From NCBI GenBank assembly GCA_905215835.1, contig CAJMRR010000008.1, forward strand, positions 1-23,673: a stretch of DNA of 23,673 nucleotides. Direction: 5' to 3'. Source of the DNA: an uncultured bacterium (GTDB lineage: Bacteria > Actinomycetota > Coriobacteriia > Coriobacteriales > Coriobacteriaceae). The position numbers and the translations under genes were made by a program. Under the pieces are notes generated by a model. It made no database searches and was not told the origin of the DNA. It saw only the letters and a program-made list of their open reading frames with translations. Positions 6,857-13,625 of the stretch are shown piece by piece. Within the stretch, counting starts at the first letter, position 1; the number at the start of each line of letters is the position of its first letter.

Positions 6857-8041
6857 ATGATCAACGAAACTATGTATGCTCGCGGCGCGGAAAGCTCCAT
6901 CATCCGTGAGATTTTTAGCTATGGCCTTGAGCGCAAGGCGCAGATCGGTGCGGAAAACGTATTCGATTTTTCGCTGGGCAATCCGAGCGTTTCGGCGCCC
7001 GCTGCTGTGGCTGAGTCGATTAAGAAGGCCCTGGAGCTGCCGAGCGACCAGCTGCACGGCTACACGCCCGCACCGGGCCTGCCGCAATGTCGTGCCGCTG
7101 TGGCCGAATCGCTCAACCGCCGCTTTGGCACGAGCTATGAGGGCAAAGACGTATTTATGACGGTGGGTGCCGCGGCTTCGCTCACCTGCACGCTCAACGC
7201 CGTTACGAACCCGGGCGACGAGGTTATTGTTATCGCCCCGTACTTTCCGGAGTATTGCGTTTGGATTGAGAAGGCCGGCTGTACGTGTGTTGAGGCGCTC
7301 GCCGATGAAGATACGTTCCAGCTGAGCGTGGACAACGTGCTCAAGGCGATCAGCGATAAGACGGCGGCCGTCATCATTGACTCTCCCAACAATCCGACCG
7401 GTGCCGTATATACATGCGACACGCTGACGCGACTGGCCAATGTTCTGCGCGAGGCCAACGCTCAGCGCGATCCCGAGAATCCGATTATGCTCATCTCGGA
7501 TGAGCCGTACCGCGAGATTGTGTACGGTGCCGAGGTGCCTTGGGTGCCCTCGATCTACGAGCACACCATCGTGTGCTACTCGTATTCCAAGTCGCTGTCG
7601 CTGCCGGGCGAGCGCGTGGGGTGGATCTTGGTTCCCAACACCAATCCGCAGGCTGCCCGTCTGATGCCGGCTGTTGCGGGTGCTGCCCGTACGCTAGGTT
7701 TTGTATGCGCACCGGCACTCTTCCAGCGCGTAATCATCGATTGCATCGATGGGCCGAGCGATGTCGAGGCCTATGCGCGCAACCGCACCGCGCTTACCGA
7801 CGCACTAGCGGAGTACGGCTACACCTATGTTGAGCCGGATGGTGCATTCTACCTGTGGGTGAAGGCGCTGGAACCCGATGCGAATGCGTTTTGCGAGCGT
7901 GCAAAGAAGTATGAGTTGCTTGCGGTTCCCTCGGACAGCTTTGGTATGCCGGGTTGGTTCCGCCTGGGCTATTGCGTGAGTTACGAAACGATTATCAATT
8001 CGCTACCCGCTTGGAAACAGTTGGCGGACGAGTATCGTTAA
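6857..8041 (+). CDS. PLP-dependent class I/II aminotransferase
   Basis: Fold-type I aminotransferase of the aspartate/alanine aminotransferase-like group (COG0436 type), 394 residues. It would transfer an amino group between an amino acid and a 2-oxo acid. Visible motifs are DFSLGNPS at the N-terminus, DSPNNPTGAVY (PLP and substrate contacts) and SYSKSLSLPGERVGW, whose Lys forms the PLP Schiff base. The start is the ATG at 6857 with GAAAGGGG upstream. The frame stays open back to 6758, but that would translate the palindrome and lie before the -10 box. The substrate cannot be read from the sequence; aspartate, alanine or aromatic amino acids are possible. Monocistronic by context. Confidence 0.92.
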   Translation: MINETMYARGAESSIIREIFSYGLERKAQIGAENVFDFSLGNPSVSAPAAVAESIKKALELPSDQLHGYTPAPGLPQCRAAVAESLNRRFGTSYEGKDVFMTVGAAASLTCTLNAVTNPGDEVIVIAPYFPEYCVWIEKAGCTCVEALADEDTFQLSVDNVLKAISDKTAAVIIDSPNNPTGAVYTCDTLTRLANVLREANAQRDPENPIMLISDEPYREIVYGAEVPWVPSIYEHTIVCYSYSKSLSLPGERVGWILVPNTNPQAARLMPAVAGAARTLGFVCAPALFQRVIIDCIDGPSDVEAYARNRTALTDALAEYGYTYVEPDGAFYLWVKALEPDANAFCERAKKYELLAVPSDSFGMPGWFRLGYCVSYETIINSLPAWKQLADEYR

Positions 8042-8058
8042 AAGTAAAGCGCTCTGCC

Positions 8059-8106
8059 TACAATGTTTTACGTGAAACGGGGTTTGGTGTTAAGCCAGAC
8101 CCCGTT
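8059..8106 (+). promoter_or_regulatory. -10 box followed by a 12-bp hairpin
   Basis: TACAAT (8059-8064) is followed 12 nt later by a 12-bp stem with one G-U pair (8076-8087 with 8095-8106, loop TGTTAAG). The stem lacks a T-run, so it is a weak terminator for the aminotransferase gene. It would form the 5' end of any transcript begun at the box. It could be a short RNA or a long leader of the PHP-domain gene. Confidence 0.35.
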
Positions 8107-8140
8107 GTCATGGACGTTGTGTCTTTGGGATGGAGTGGTT

Positions 8141-8169
8141 TTACGACTATCGAAGGCTATGCGTACAAT
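8141..8169 (+). promoter_or_regulatory. Promoter of the PHP-domain gene
   Basis: TTACGA (8141-8146), a 17-nt spacer and TACAAT (8164-8169). The -35 is only half matched. The start would give a leader of about 30 nt containing AAGGAG. Confidence 0.5.
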
Positions 8170-8206
8170 GAATATAAGCGACGGCCGTGCCAGATAAGGA
8201 GACCTG

Positions 8207-9028
8207 ATGCCCTACCTGCTTTCTTGTGACATTCATACCCATACGATATTCTCTTCGCATGCATATTCGACCATTGAGGAGAATGTGTACTGGGCGGCAG
8301 AGCGTGGCCTGCAGGTGCTCGGATCTGCCGACCATCTGAGCTCTATGGTTACGGCTTGCCCCAATGACCTGCGCAGTTACCAATTCTTTATCAACCAGGA
8401 TATCTGGCCGCGCATTTGGAGCGGCGTGCTGGTGCTGCGTGGTGCCGAGGCCGATATCGTTTCGCTGGACGGAAGCCTGTTTGGCGAGGACACTCCTGTC
8501 ACGCTCGATATTGCCGGTGATTCGTACAGCCGTCAGCATTCGCTGTTCGATTTGGTTACGCGAAATTTGGATTATTTGGTTGCGAGCGTGCATAATCCGC
8601 AGATTGCTGAAGGCGCGACGCTGGCCCAGACGACCGAGATGTATATCAATGCCCTGGAGCACCCCAAGGTGTTCATGCTGGGTCACACGGGGCGTTCGGG
8701 CGTGCCGTTCGATATCGACGAGGTGCTGTTGGCAGCTAAGGCCAAGCACAAGATTATCGAGATCAACAACCATAGTCTTGAACACGGTGTCGACACTGAG
8801 CATTGGGCCGTATGCCGCAAGATCGCCGAGCGCTGCGCCGAGCTGGGCGTGGGCATTGGCGTGTCAACCGATGCCCACATTGGCATGGCCATTGGCAAGC
8901 TCGATCACGCGCGCAAGATGCTCGACGAGATTCACTTCCCGCTGGATTTGATCGTGACGCGCGACCGCGAGACGCTGCTGCGCGAGATGGCGGCAGCCGG
9001 CGTGTGCGATCTGCGCAATGGGATGTAG
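8207..9028 (+). CDS. PHP-domain phosphoesterase, YcdX-like
   Basis: Metal-dependent hydrolase of the PHP (polymerase and histidinol phosphatase) superfamily, 273 residues. The metal ligands of a trinuclear PHP site can be followed: DIHTHT (H10, H12), SADH (D42, H43), RGAEAD (E81), SVHNP (H129), GHTGR (H160) and STDAH (D222, H224). The overall layout resembles YcdX-type phosphatases. The substrate is unknown; histidinol phosphate is possible, but no his genes are nearby. AAGGAG (8196-8201) lies 5 nt before the ATG. It is transcribed alone and converges with rlmD at a strong terminator. Confidence 0.9.
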   Translation: MPYLLSCDIHTHTIFSSHAYSTIEENVYWAAERGLQVLGSADHLSSMVTACPNDLRSYQFFINQDIWPRIWSGVLVLRGAEADIVSLDGSLFGEDTPVTLDIAGDSYSRQHSLFDLVTRNLDYLVASVHNPQIAEGATLAQTTEMYINALEHPKVFMLGHTGRSGVPFDIDEVLLAAKAKHKIIEINNHSLEHGVDTEHWAVCRKIAERCAELGVGIGVSTDAHIGMAIGKLDHARKMLDEIHFPLDLIVTRDRETLLREMAAAGVCDLRNGM

Positions 9029-9048
9029 CGGAGTTTATAAACCAAGCG

Positions 9049-9082
9049 AAGGGGGCGGCCCAGGCGGGTCGCCCCCTTTCTT
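9049..9082 (+). terminator. Terminator after the PHP-domain gene
   Basis: A 13-bp stem with one G-T pair (9049-9061 with 9066-9078) and a 4-nt loop, followed by TTTCTT. It lies between convergent genes. Confidence 0.88.
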
Positions 9083-9106
9083 GTCCCAAAAATCTACTGA
9101 GGTTGG

Positions 9107-10555
9107 TTAGCGGCGTTCGAGGACCGCTACGGTTTCGGTGTGGTCGGTGTGAGGGAACATGTCGACGGGCGTGATCTTGAGCAGGCAATAGCCTCCGTCG
9201 AGGAGCTGATGCAGGTCGCGCTCTTGAGTCACGGGGTTGCAGCTGATATAGGTGATGCGGCGCGGCTTAAGCGCGCAGGCAGCTTCGAGGAACTCGGGGG
9301 TAGAGCCGGCGCGCGGCGGATCGATGGAAAGGACATCGACCCGCTCGTTGTTGTCGGCGGCATCTAGGATGTAGTCGGTGGCATCGTCGGCCATAAACCA
9401 AGCGCTGCGGGTGAGGCCGTTGAGCTCGGCATTGCGACGTGCGTCGGCAATGCCCGCCGGGTTGCGCTCCACGCCGAGCAGCATAATGCCGATGCCCTTG
9501 TCCTGGGCGGCTTTGGCTGCGCACAGGCCGATAGTTCCGCTACCGCAATAGGCATCCATGAGCACATCGCCCTGGTGCAAATCCATGCCGCCGATAGCGA
9601 GCTGATAGAGCAGCTCGGTCTGTTGCGGGTTGGTCTGATAAAACGCGGTGGGGGAGATGTCGAATTCGCAGCCGAGCAGCTGGTCGCGCATGCATTCGGC
9701 GCCATACACGATGCGGGTTTCCTCGCCGAGGATGGCGTTGCCGGGGCGTCCGTTGATGTTTTGGGCAACGGTGACGATATGCGGATCGAGTGCGGCGACA
9801 GCCTCAAAGAACTCCTGCGCATGCGGTAAGTCACGCTGGGCGGTCACGAGCGTAACCATGACCTGGTCGGTACGCCAACCGCAGCGGACGACGGCATAGC
9901 GAAGCAAGCCCAGATGCTTGTCCTCGTTAAAGGCGGGAATATGCAGGCGCTCAGCTTCACGCGCGATGCCGTTAAGAATCTGTCGGGCGCCCGGTGCCTC
10001 GACGGGGCATTCGGGTACGGCAACGATCTTGTGCGTGCCGCGCTCAAAGAAACCGCAACGGACAGCGCCCTCTTTGCCGGGGGCAAAGGGAGTGGCGGCC
10101 TTATGGCGAAAACCGCGCGGCGCAGGATATTTGCCCGGGTCGCCCAGGGTGACACCCATACCACGAATAGGATCCACGGCGATGCCCTCACGCTCACAAA
10201 GCGAAGCAAAAAGCTCCTCCATAGCAGCCTGCTTGGCGGCGAGCTGCTTCTTATAAGGACGATTGAGCGCTGTACACCCACCGCAAGCTTTCATGATGGA
10301 ACAAGGAGACTTGGGGTCCACAGCCTTACGCGCAGACGAAGCCGGATCTTTATGCGAACGCTTGGAACGAGTCTGAGGCGCTTTATCCCCGCCTCGACGA
10401 GAGTCAGAACGCTTGGCCTTAGCCCTGCTCTTGGCCGATTTGCTTTTTGCAGCTTTAGAAGACTTGGATTTCGTAGAAGATTTCTCCTCCTTCGACCCCT
10501 CAGCCGCCTCCACCAAAGCACGACGAGCCCTACGCTCCGCACGAGATTCTGCCAT
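9107..10555 (-). CDS. rlmD: 23S rRNA (uracil-5-)-methyltransferase, RlmD/RumA type
   Basis: SAM-dependent RNA m5U methyltransferase, 482 residues. The first 80 residues are a Lys/Ser/Arg/Ala-rich disordered tail where RumA carries a TRAM domain. A CX5CX2C cluster (C85, C91, C94) with C183 matches the [4Fe-4S] site of RumA. The SAM motif DAYCGSGTIGL lies at 334-344, SIDPPRAG at 410-417, and the catalytic cysteine is C439 in TYISCNPVTQERDL. HTETV near the end holds the usual general-base Glu. The exact target (U1939, U747 or both) cannot be told. The start at 10555 has only a weak GTGGGG site. Likely transcribed alone from a -10 box at 10600-10595. Confidence 0.92.
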   Translation of the reverse strand: MAESRAERRARRALVEAAEGSKEEKSSTKSKSSKAAKSKSAKSRAKAKRSDSRRGGDKAPQTRSKRSHKDPASSARKAVDPKSPCSIMKACGGCTALNRPYKKQLAAKQAAMEELFASLCEREGIAVDPIRGMGVTLGDPGKYPAPRGFRHKAATPFAPGKEGAVRCGFFERGTHKIVAVPECPVEAPGARQILNGIAREAERLHIPAFNEDKHLGLLRYAVVRCGWRTDQVMVTLVTAQRDLPHAQEFFEAVAALDPHIVTVAQNINGRPGNAILGEETRIVYGAECMRDQLLGCEFDISPTAFYQTNPQQTELLYQLAIGGMDLHQGDVLMDAYCGSGTIGLCAAKAAQDKGIGIMLLGVERNPAGIADARRNAELNGLTRSAWFMADDATDYILDAADNNERVDVLSIDPPRAGSTPEFLEAACALKPRRITYISCNPVTQERDLHQLLDGGYCLLKITPVDMFPHTDHTETVAVLERR

Positions 10556-10594
10556 GAATTAACCCCACTAATTTACAAATTGAAATCTGAAAGC

Positions 10595-10600
10595 ATTGTA
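10595..10600 (-). promoter_or_regulatory. -10 box of rlmD
   Basis: GGTACAAT on the minus strand ends 39 nt before the ATG at 10555. A -35 is not obvious. Confidence 0.4.
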
Positions 10601-10662
10601 CCGTGCCAAGTTAGCAGACGATATGCAAGCGCCCATTTCATGTCAGTGATAAGTCCAACGAT

Positions 10663-10813
10663 GTTTGCCCGGCGTGGGCGGGGAGCGGCGCGCAATTAAG
10701 TTTATCGCGAGTTCCGCACGCAAAGGAAAGCACTTAATGTGCTTTCCGTCTTGCGTAGGACTGTAGAGCAGGAAACTTAATTACGCGCCGCTCCCCGCCC
10801 ACGCCGGGCAAAC
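10663..10813. repeat. 151-bp near-perfect palindrome with nested hairpin
   Basis: The 41-nt arms (10663-10703 and 10773-10813) are complementary at 40 of 41 positions. Between them is a nested inverted repeat: ACGCAA with TTGCGT (10718-10723, 10751-10756) and GGAAAGCAC with GTGCTTTCC (10725-10733, 10739-10747). The arms change from GC-rich outside to AATTAAGTTT inside. It fills most of the 349-bp gap between the divergent rlmD and the ABC transporter genes and contains no gene. Possible readings are a MITE/REPIN-like element or a DNA cruciform. Confidence 0.9.
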
Positions 10814-10819
10814 CATCCC

Positions 10820-10848
10820 TTGTACTTTATCAAGGTAGAGTGTATGAT
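10820..10848 (+). promoter_or_regulatory. Promoter of the amino acid ABC transporter operon
   Basis: TTGTAC (10820-10825), exactly 17 nt, then TATGAT (10843-10848). This is the best -35/-10 pair in the window. It begins seven bases after the 151-bp palindrome ends. Confidence 0.7.
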
Positions 10849-10866
10849 TCTGAACGTTACATGACT

Positions 10867-10886
10867 CACTTTACTTAACTAAAGTG
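10867..10886 (+). promoter_or_regulatory. Inverted repeat in the transporter leader
   Basis: CACTTTA, six bases, then TAAAGTG, starting roughly 12 nt after the expected transcription start and ending just before the AAGGGGG ribosome site. It could be an operator or a leader hairpin. Confidence 0.4.
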
Positions 10887-10904
10887 CCATCAAGGGGGAA
10901 TACC

Positions 10905-11765
10905 ATGAATTCCGATATGTCTCGTCGTCAGTTTGTTGGTCTAGCCGGCTCGCTCGCCACGGTGCTCGGCCTTGGTCTTGTCGGTTGCGGCGGTGGTGCC
11001 GGCAAGGGCTCCGCTGCTGGCTCTGCCGCGGCCAAGGATGTGAAGGGCGCTGCGGAGTCCAAGAAGCTCGTGGTGGGCTTTGATAAGTCCTATCCTCCAT
11101 ACGGCTTTGTGGGCGACGATGGCGAGTACACCGGCTTTGATCTCGATCTGGCCAAGGCTGTTGCCGATAAGCAGGGCTGGGAGGTCAAATACGAGGCCAT
11201 CGACTGGGACGCCAAGGATACGCTGCTCAACTCGGGCGCCATCAACTGCATCTGGAACGGCTTTACCATGGAGGGCCGTGAGGATGACTATACGTTCTCC
11301 GAGCCGTACATGCTCAACGAGCAGGTGCTGGTGGTAAAGAAGGATGCGGGCATCAAGAGCTGGGACGATCTTGCCGGCAAGACCGTGATTACCCAGACCG
11401 ATTCCGCTGCGCAGGATGTGCTCGAGGGTGACCAGAAGGATCTGGCGGCGACGTTTGCCACGCTCGACACGATCGGCGAGTACAACACGGCCTTTATGCA
11501 GCTCGAGAGCGGCGCGGTCGATGCCGTGGCTTGCGACCTTTCGATTGCCCAGTATCAGCTTGCCGCCAAGCCCGATGCTTATACGCAGCTTGATGAGCCG
11601 CTGTCCAGCGAGCACTACGCCGTCGGCTTTAAGAAGGGCGACACCAAGTCGGCCGACGCCGTGACCGAGTCGCTCAAGGCGCTCTACGAGGACGGCACGG
11701 TCAAGGACCTGTGCGACAAGTATGCGAGCTACGGCCTGTCCTTCGACAACTGGGTTCTCAAATAG
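10905..11765 (+). CDS. Amino acid ABC transporter substrate-binding lipoprotein
   Basis: Family 3 solute-binding protein (polar amino acids) that captures substrate outside the membrane and delivers it to the permease encoded downstream. It has 286 residues. The N-terminus combines a twin-arginine-like motif (SRRQFVG, residues 6-12) with a lipobox LVGC at 25-28, so it is probably a lipid-anchored, Tat-type export substrate. The mature part shows VVGFDKSYPPYGF and GFDLDLAKA, the usual start of this fold, and WNGFTMEGRED. The ATG at 10905 has AAGGGGG six bases upstream; a GTG at 10884 is less likely. The amino acid cannot be predicted. Its stop codon lies inside the left arm of a ~100-bp palindrome. 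Confidence 0.93.
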   Translation: MNSDMSRRQFVGLAGSLATVLGLGLVGCGGGAGKGSAAGSAAAKDVKGAAESKKLVVGFDKSYPPYGFVGDDGEYTGFDLDLAKAVADKQGWEVKYEAIDWDAKDTLLNSGAINCIWNGFTMEGREDDYTFSEPYMLNEQVLVVKKDAGIKSWDDLAGKTVITQTDSAAQDVLEGDQKDLAATFATLDTIGEYNTAFMQLESGAVDAVACDLSIAQYQLAAKPDAYTQLDEPLSSEHYAVGFKKGDTKSADAVTESLKALYEDGTVKDLCDKYASYGLSFDNWVLK

Positions 11766-11860
11766 CCACAGCACCCAACCTTGCGGCTCCAACCCTCCTC
11801 GCGTACCAAAGTACGCTTCGTCGGGCTTGTCGCTCGCAATCTTGGGCACTGTGCCTATTT
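11760..11860 (+). repeat. ~100-bp palindromic element, copy A
   Basis: The 26-nt arms (11760-11785 and 11835-11860) are complementary at 21 of 26 positions. They are centred on the apex hairpin GCGTAC-CAAA-GTACGC (11801-11816). The 23 bases at 11798-11820 are identical to 21334-21356 in copy B. The left arm includes the stop codon of the binding-protein gene. No T-run follows. Hairpins between binding-protein and permease genes can protect the upstream message, as REP sequences do between malE and malF. Confidence 0.8.
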
Positions 11861-11904
11861 GAGAATAAGATCAGCCGTTCTGTTGCTGCGAAGGAGAAGG
11901 TAGG

Positions 11905-12558
11905 TTGTCTATTCAGGTCATGATGCAGATGCTTGGCCAGGGATTCTTGGTCAGTTTGCAGCTGTTTGTACTGACGCTGCTCGGGTCGATTCCGCTGGGA
12001 ATTCCCGTGGCGTTTATGCGCATGAGCAAAATTGCGCCGCTCCGCTGGATTGCGCGCATCTATATCTCGGTTATGCGCGGCACGCCGCTCATGCTGCAGA
12101 TGTTTGCCATCTACTTTGCCCCGTACTACGTGTTCGGCATTTCGCTCACGCCCGATTCCAAGTGGACGGCGTGCGTCGTAGCGTTCATCATCAACTACGC
12201 CGGTTACTTTGCCGAGATCTATCGCTCGGGCCTGCAGTCCATTCCGCGCGGTCAATACGAGGCCGCCGAGGTGCTGGGCTACTCGCGCCTGCAGACGTTT
12301 TTGTACATTGTGATGCCGCAGGTTGCCAAGCGTATTCTGCCGGCGATGGGCAACGAGATCATCACGCTGGTCAAGGACACGTCGCTGGCGTTTGCCATCG
12401 GCGTGGGGGAGATGTTCTCGACGGCCAAGGCGCTGGTCGCCTCGCAAGTGAGCATGGTGCCGTTTGCGATTGCAGCGTTGATCTACTGGGTCTTTAACTT
12501 TGTGGTCGAGATGCTGCTGGGCGCCGCCGAGAAAAAATTGGATTACTACCATGATTAA
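11905..12558 (+). CDS. Amino acid ABC transporter permease
   Basis: Membrane subunit of a HisM/GlnP-type importer, 217 residues with about five membrane segments. RGTPLMLQMF near residue 59 and the EAA loop SIPRGQYEAAEVLGYSRLQ (112-130), which contacts the ATPase, are both clear. The start appears to be TTG at 11905, preceded by AAGGAGAAGG (11891-11900). An ATG at 11920 is in frame but about 23 nt from that site. The gene follows the palindromic element and overlaps the ATPase gene by 8 nt. Confidence 0.93.
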   Translation: MSIQVMMQMLGQGFLVSLQLFVLTLLGSIPLGIPVAFMRMSKIAPLRWIARIYISVMRGTPLMLQMFAIYFAPYYVFGISLTPDSKWTACVVAFIINYAGYFAEIYRSGLQSIPRGQYEAAEVLGYSRLQTFLYIVMPQVAKRILPAMGNEIITLVKDTSLAFAIGVGEMFSTAKALVASQVSMVPFAIAALIYWVFNFVVEMLLGAAEKKLDYYHD

Positions 12559-13315
12559 TTCGGTAATGAATATATCGAACGCGCGTAAGGCGTTTGGCGG
12601 CAATGAGGTGCTCAAGGATATCTCGCTCGAGGTAAAGCGTGGCGAGGTCGTGGCGATTATCGGGCCTTCGGGTGGCGGCAAGTCCACGCTGCTGCGGTGT
12701 GCCACGCTGCTCGAGACACTCGACGGAGGCTCGCTCTCGTTTGGTGACCTTGCCGTTGCGACGGATGCGGGTTCGGGCGCGGTCTATGCGAAGGGCGATG
12801 TGCCCAAGCAGGCGCGCTCGCGATTCGGCCTGGTGTTCCAAAATTACAACCTGTTCCCGCACTATACCGTGATGAAAAACATCATCGACGCGCCGATCCG
12901 CGTGCTCAAGCGCCCGCGCGAGCAGGCGGAAGCTCGTGCGCATGAATTGATTGCTCAGATGGGGCTTGTGGGCAACGAGAACAAGGTTCCGTGTGAGCTT
13001 TCGGGCGGTCAACAGCAGCGCGTGAGTATTGCCCGCGCCCTGGCGCTCGATCCGGAAATCTTATTCTTTGACGAGCCGACCTCGGCGCTCGACCCCGAGC
13101 TAACGGCCGAGGTGCTGCGTGTCATTAAAGACCTTGCCGCGCAGAATATGACGATGGTGATCGTGACCCACGCGATGCAGTTTGCGCGCGATGTTGCCGA
13201 TCGCGTGGTCTTTATGGACGGAGGCCGCATTGTCGAGGAGGGTCCGGCCGAGCAGGTTATCGATCACCCGCGAGAGCAACGTACCCGTGAGTTCTTGAGC
13301 CGTATCGAGGGGTAG
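12551..13315 (+). CDS. Amino acid ABC transporter ATP-binding protein
   Basis: GlnQ/HisP-family ATPase that powers the importer from the cytoplasmic face, 254 residues. Walker A GPSGGGKST is at 38-46, the Q-loop Gln at 97, the signature LSGGQQQR at 150-157, Walker B ILFFDEP at 170-176 and the switch His at 207. Start at the ATG at 12551 overlaps the permease stop by 8 nt and has no good ribosome site, which implies translational coupling. An ATG at 12566 is possible but has no site either. A segment before the Q-loop (about 66-88) is rather long. Confidence 0.95.
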   Translation: MINSVMNISNARKAFGGNEVLKDISLEVKRGEVVAIIGPSGGGKSTLLRCATLLETLDGGSLSFGDLAVATDAGSGAVYAKGDVPKQARSRFGLVFQNYNLFPHYTVMKNIIDAPIRVLKRPREQAEARAHELIAQMGLVGNENKVPCELSGGQQQRVSIARALALDPEILFFDEPTSALDPELTAEVLRVIKDLAAQNMTMVIVTHAMQFARDVADRVVFMDGGRIVEEGPAEQVIDHPREQRTREFLSRIEG

Positions 13316-13348
13316 GCTCAAGCATTTACTCAACTATTAATTGAGGCG

Positions 13349-13388
13349 AAGCCGCCGCAGGTCTTACGGTCTGTGGCGGCTTTTTGTT
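13349..13388 (+). terminator. Terminator of the ABC transporter operon
   Basis: A 12-bp stem (13349-13360 with 13371-13382, one wobble) is followed by TTTTTGTTT. Confidence 0.92.
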
Positions 13389-13422
13389 TGCATCGACGGG
13401 GTTCAATAATCGCCTCACAAGC

Positions 13423-13451
13423 TTGTCTCTTCCTCTCGCCGCCTGTATTCA
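13423..13451 (+). promoter_or_regulatory. Candidate promoter and long leader of the EF-G-like gene
   Basis: TTGTCT (13423-13428), 17 nt, TATTCA (13446-13451). The leader to the ATG at 13626 would be about 165 nt. It contains the perfect hairpin GTCGGC-TCGGCT-GCCGAC (13526-13543). Apart from the terminator and this promoter I see no gene in the 310-bp gap 13316-13625. Confidence 0.35.
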
Positions 13452-13625
13452 TACGTGCGCCGAAAGGTATGCATGGACAGCCGCCCGTGAGGGTAGGGTG
13501 GTGGCATAGGACATTTGGAGGGTGAGTCGGCTCGGCTGCCGACCATGCTGCTCCCGGGATGGCACCGACCGCGAACTCTCCCCGTTGGCGTCGCGCATTG
13601 CGCGCGGCCCTGCAAGGAGGTCATC

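Noticed and set aside
10663..10813. Rho-independent terminator for an unseen gene
   Set aside because: The stem is far too long, has a large structured centre and is not followed by a T-run. Both flanking genes are transcribed away from it.
13515..13625. 37-codon N-terminal extension of the EF-G-like protein
   Set aside because: No ribosome site at 13515, while AAGGAGG is ideally placed for 13626. The extension resembles no EF-G N-terminus.
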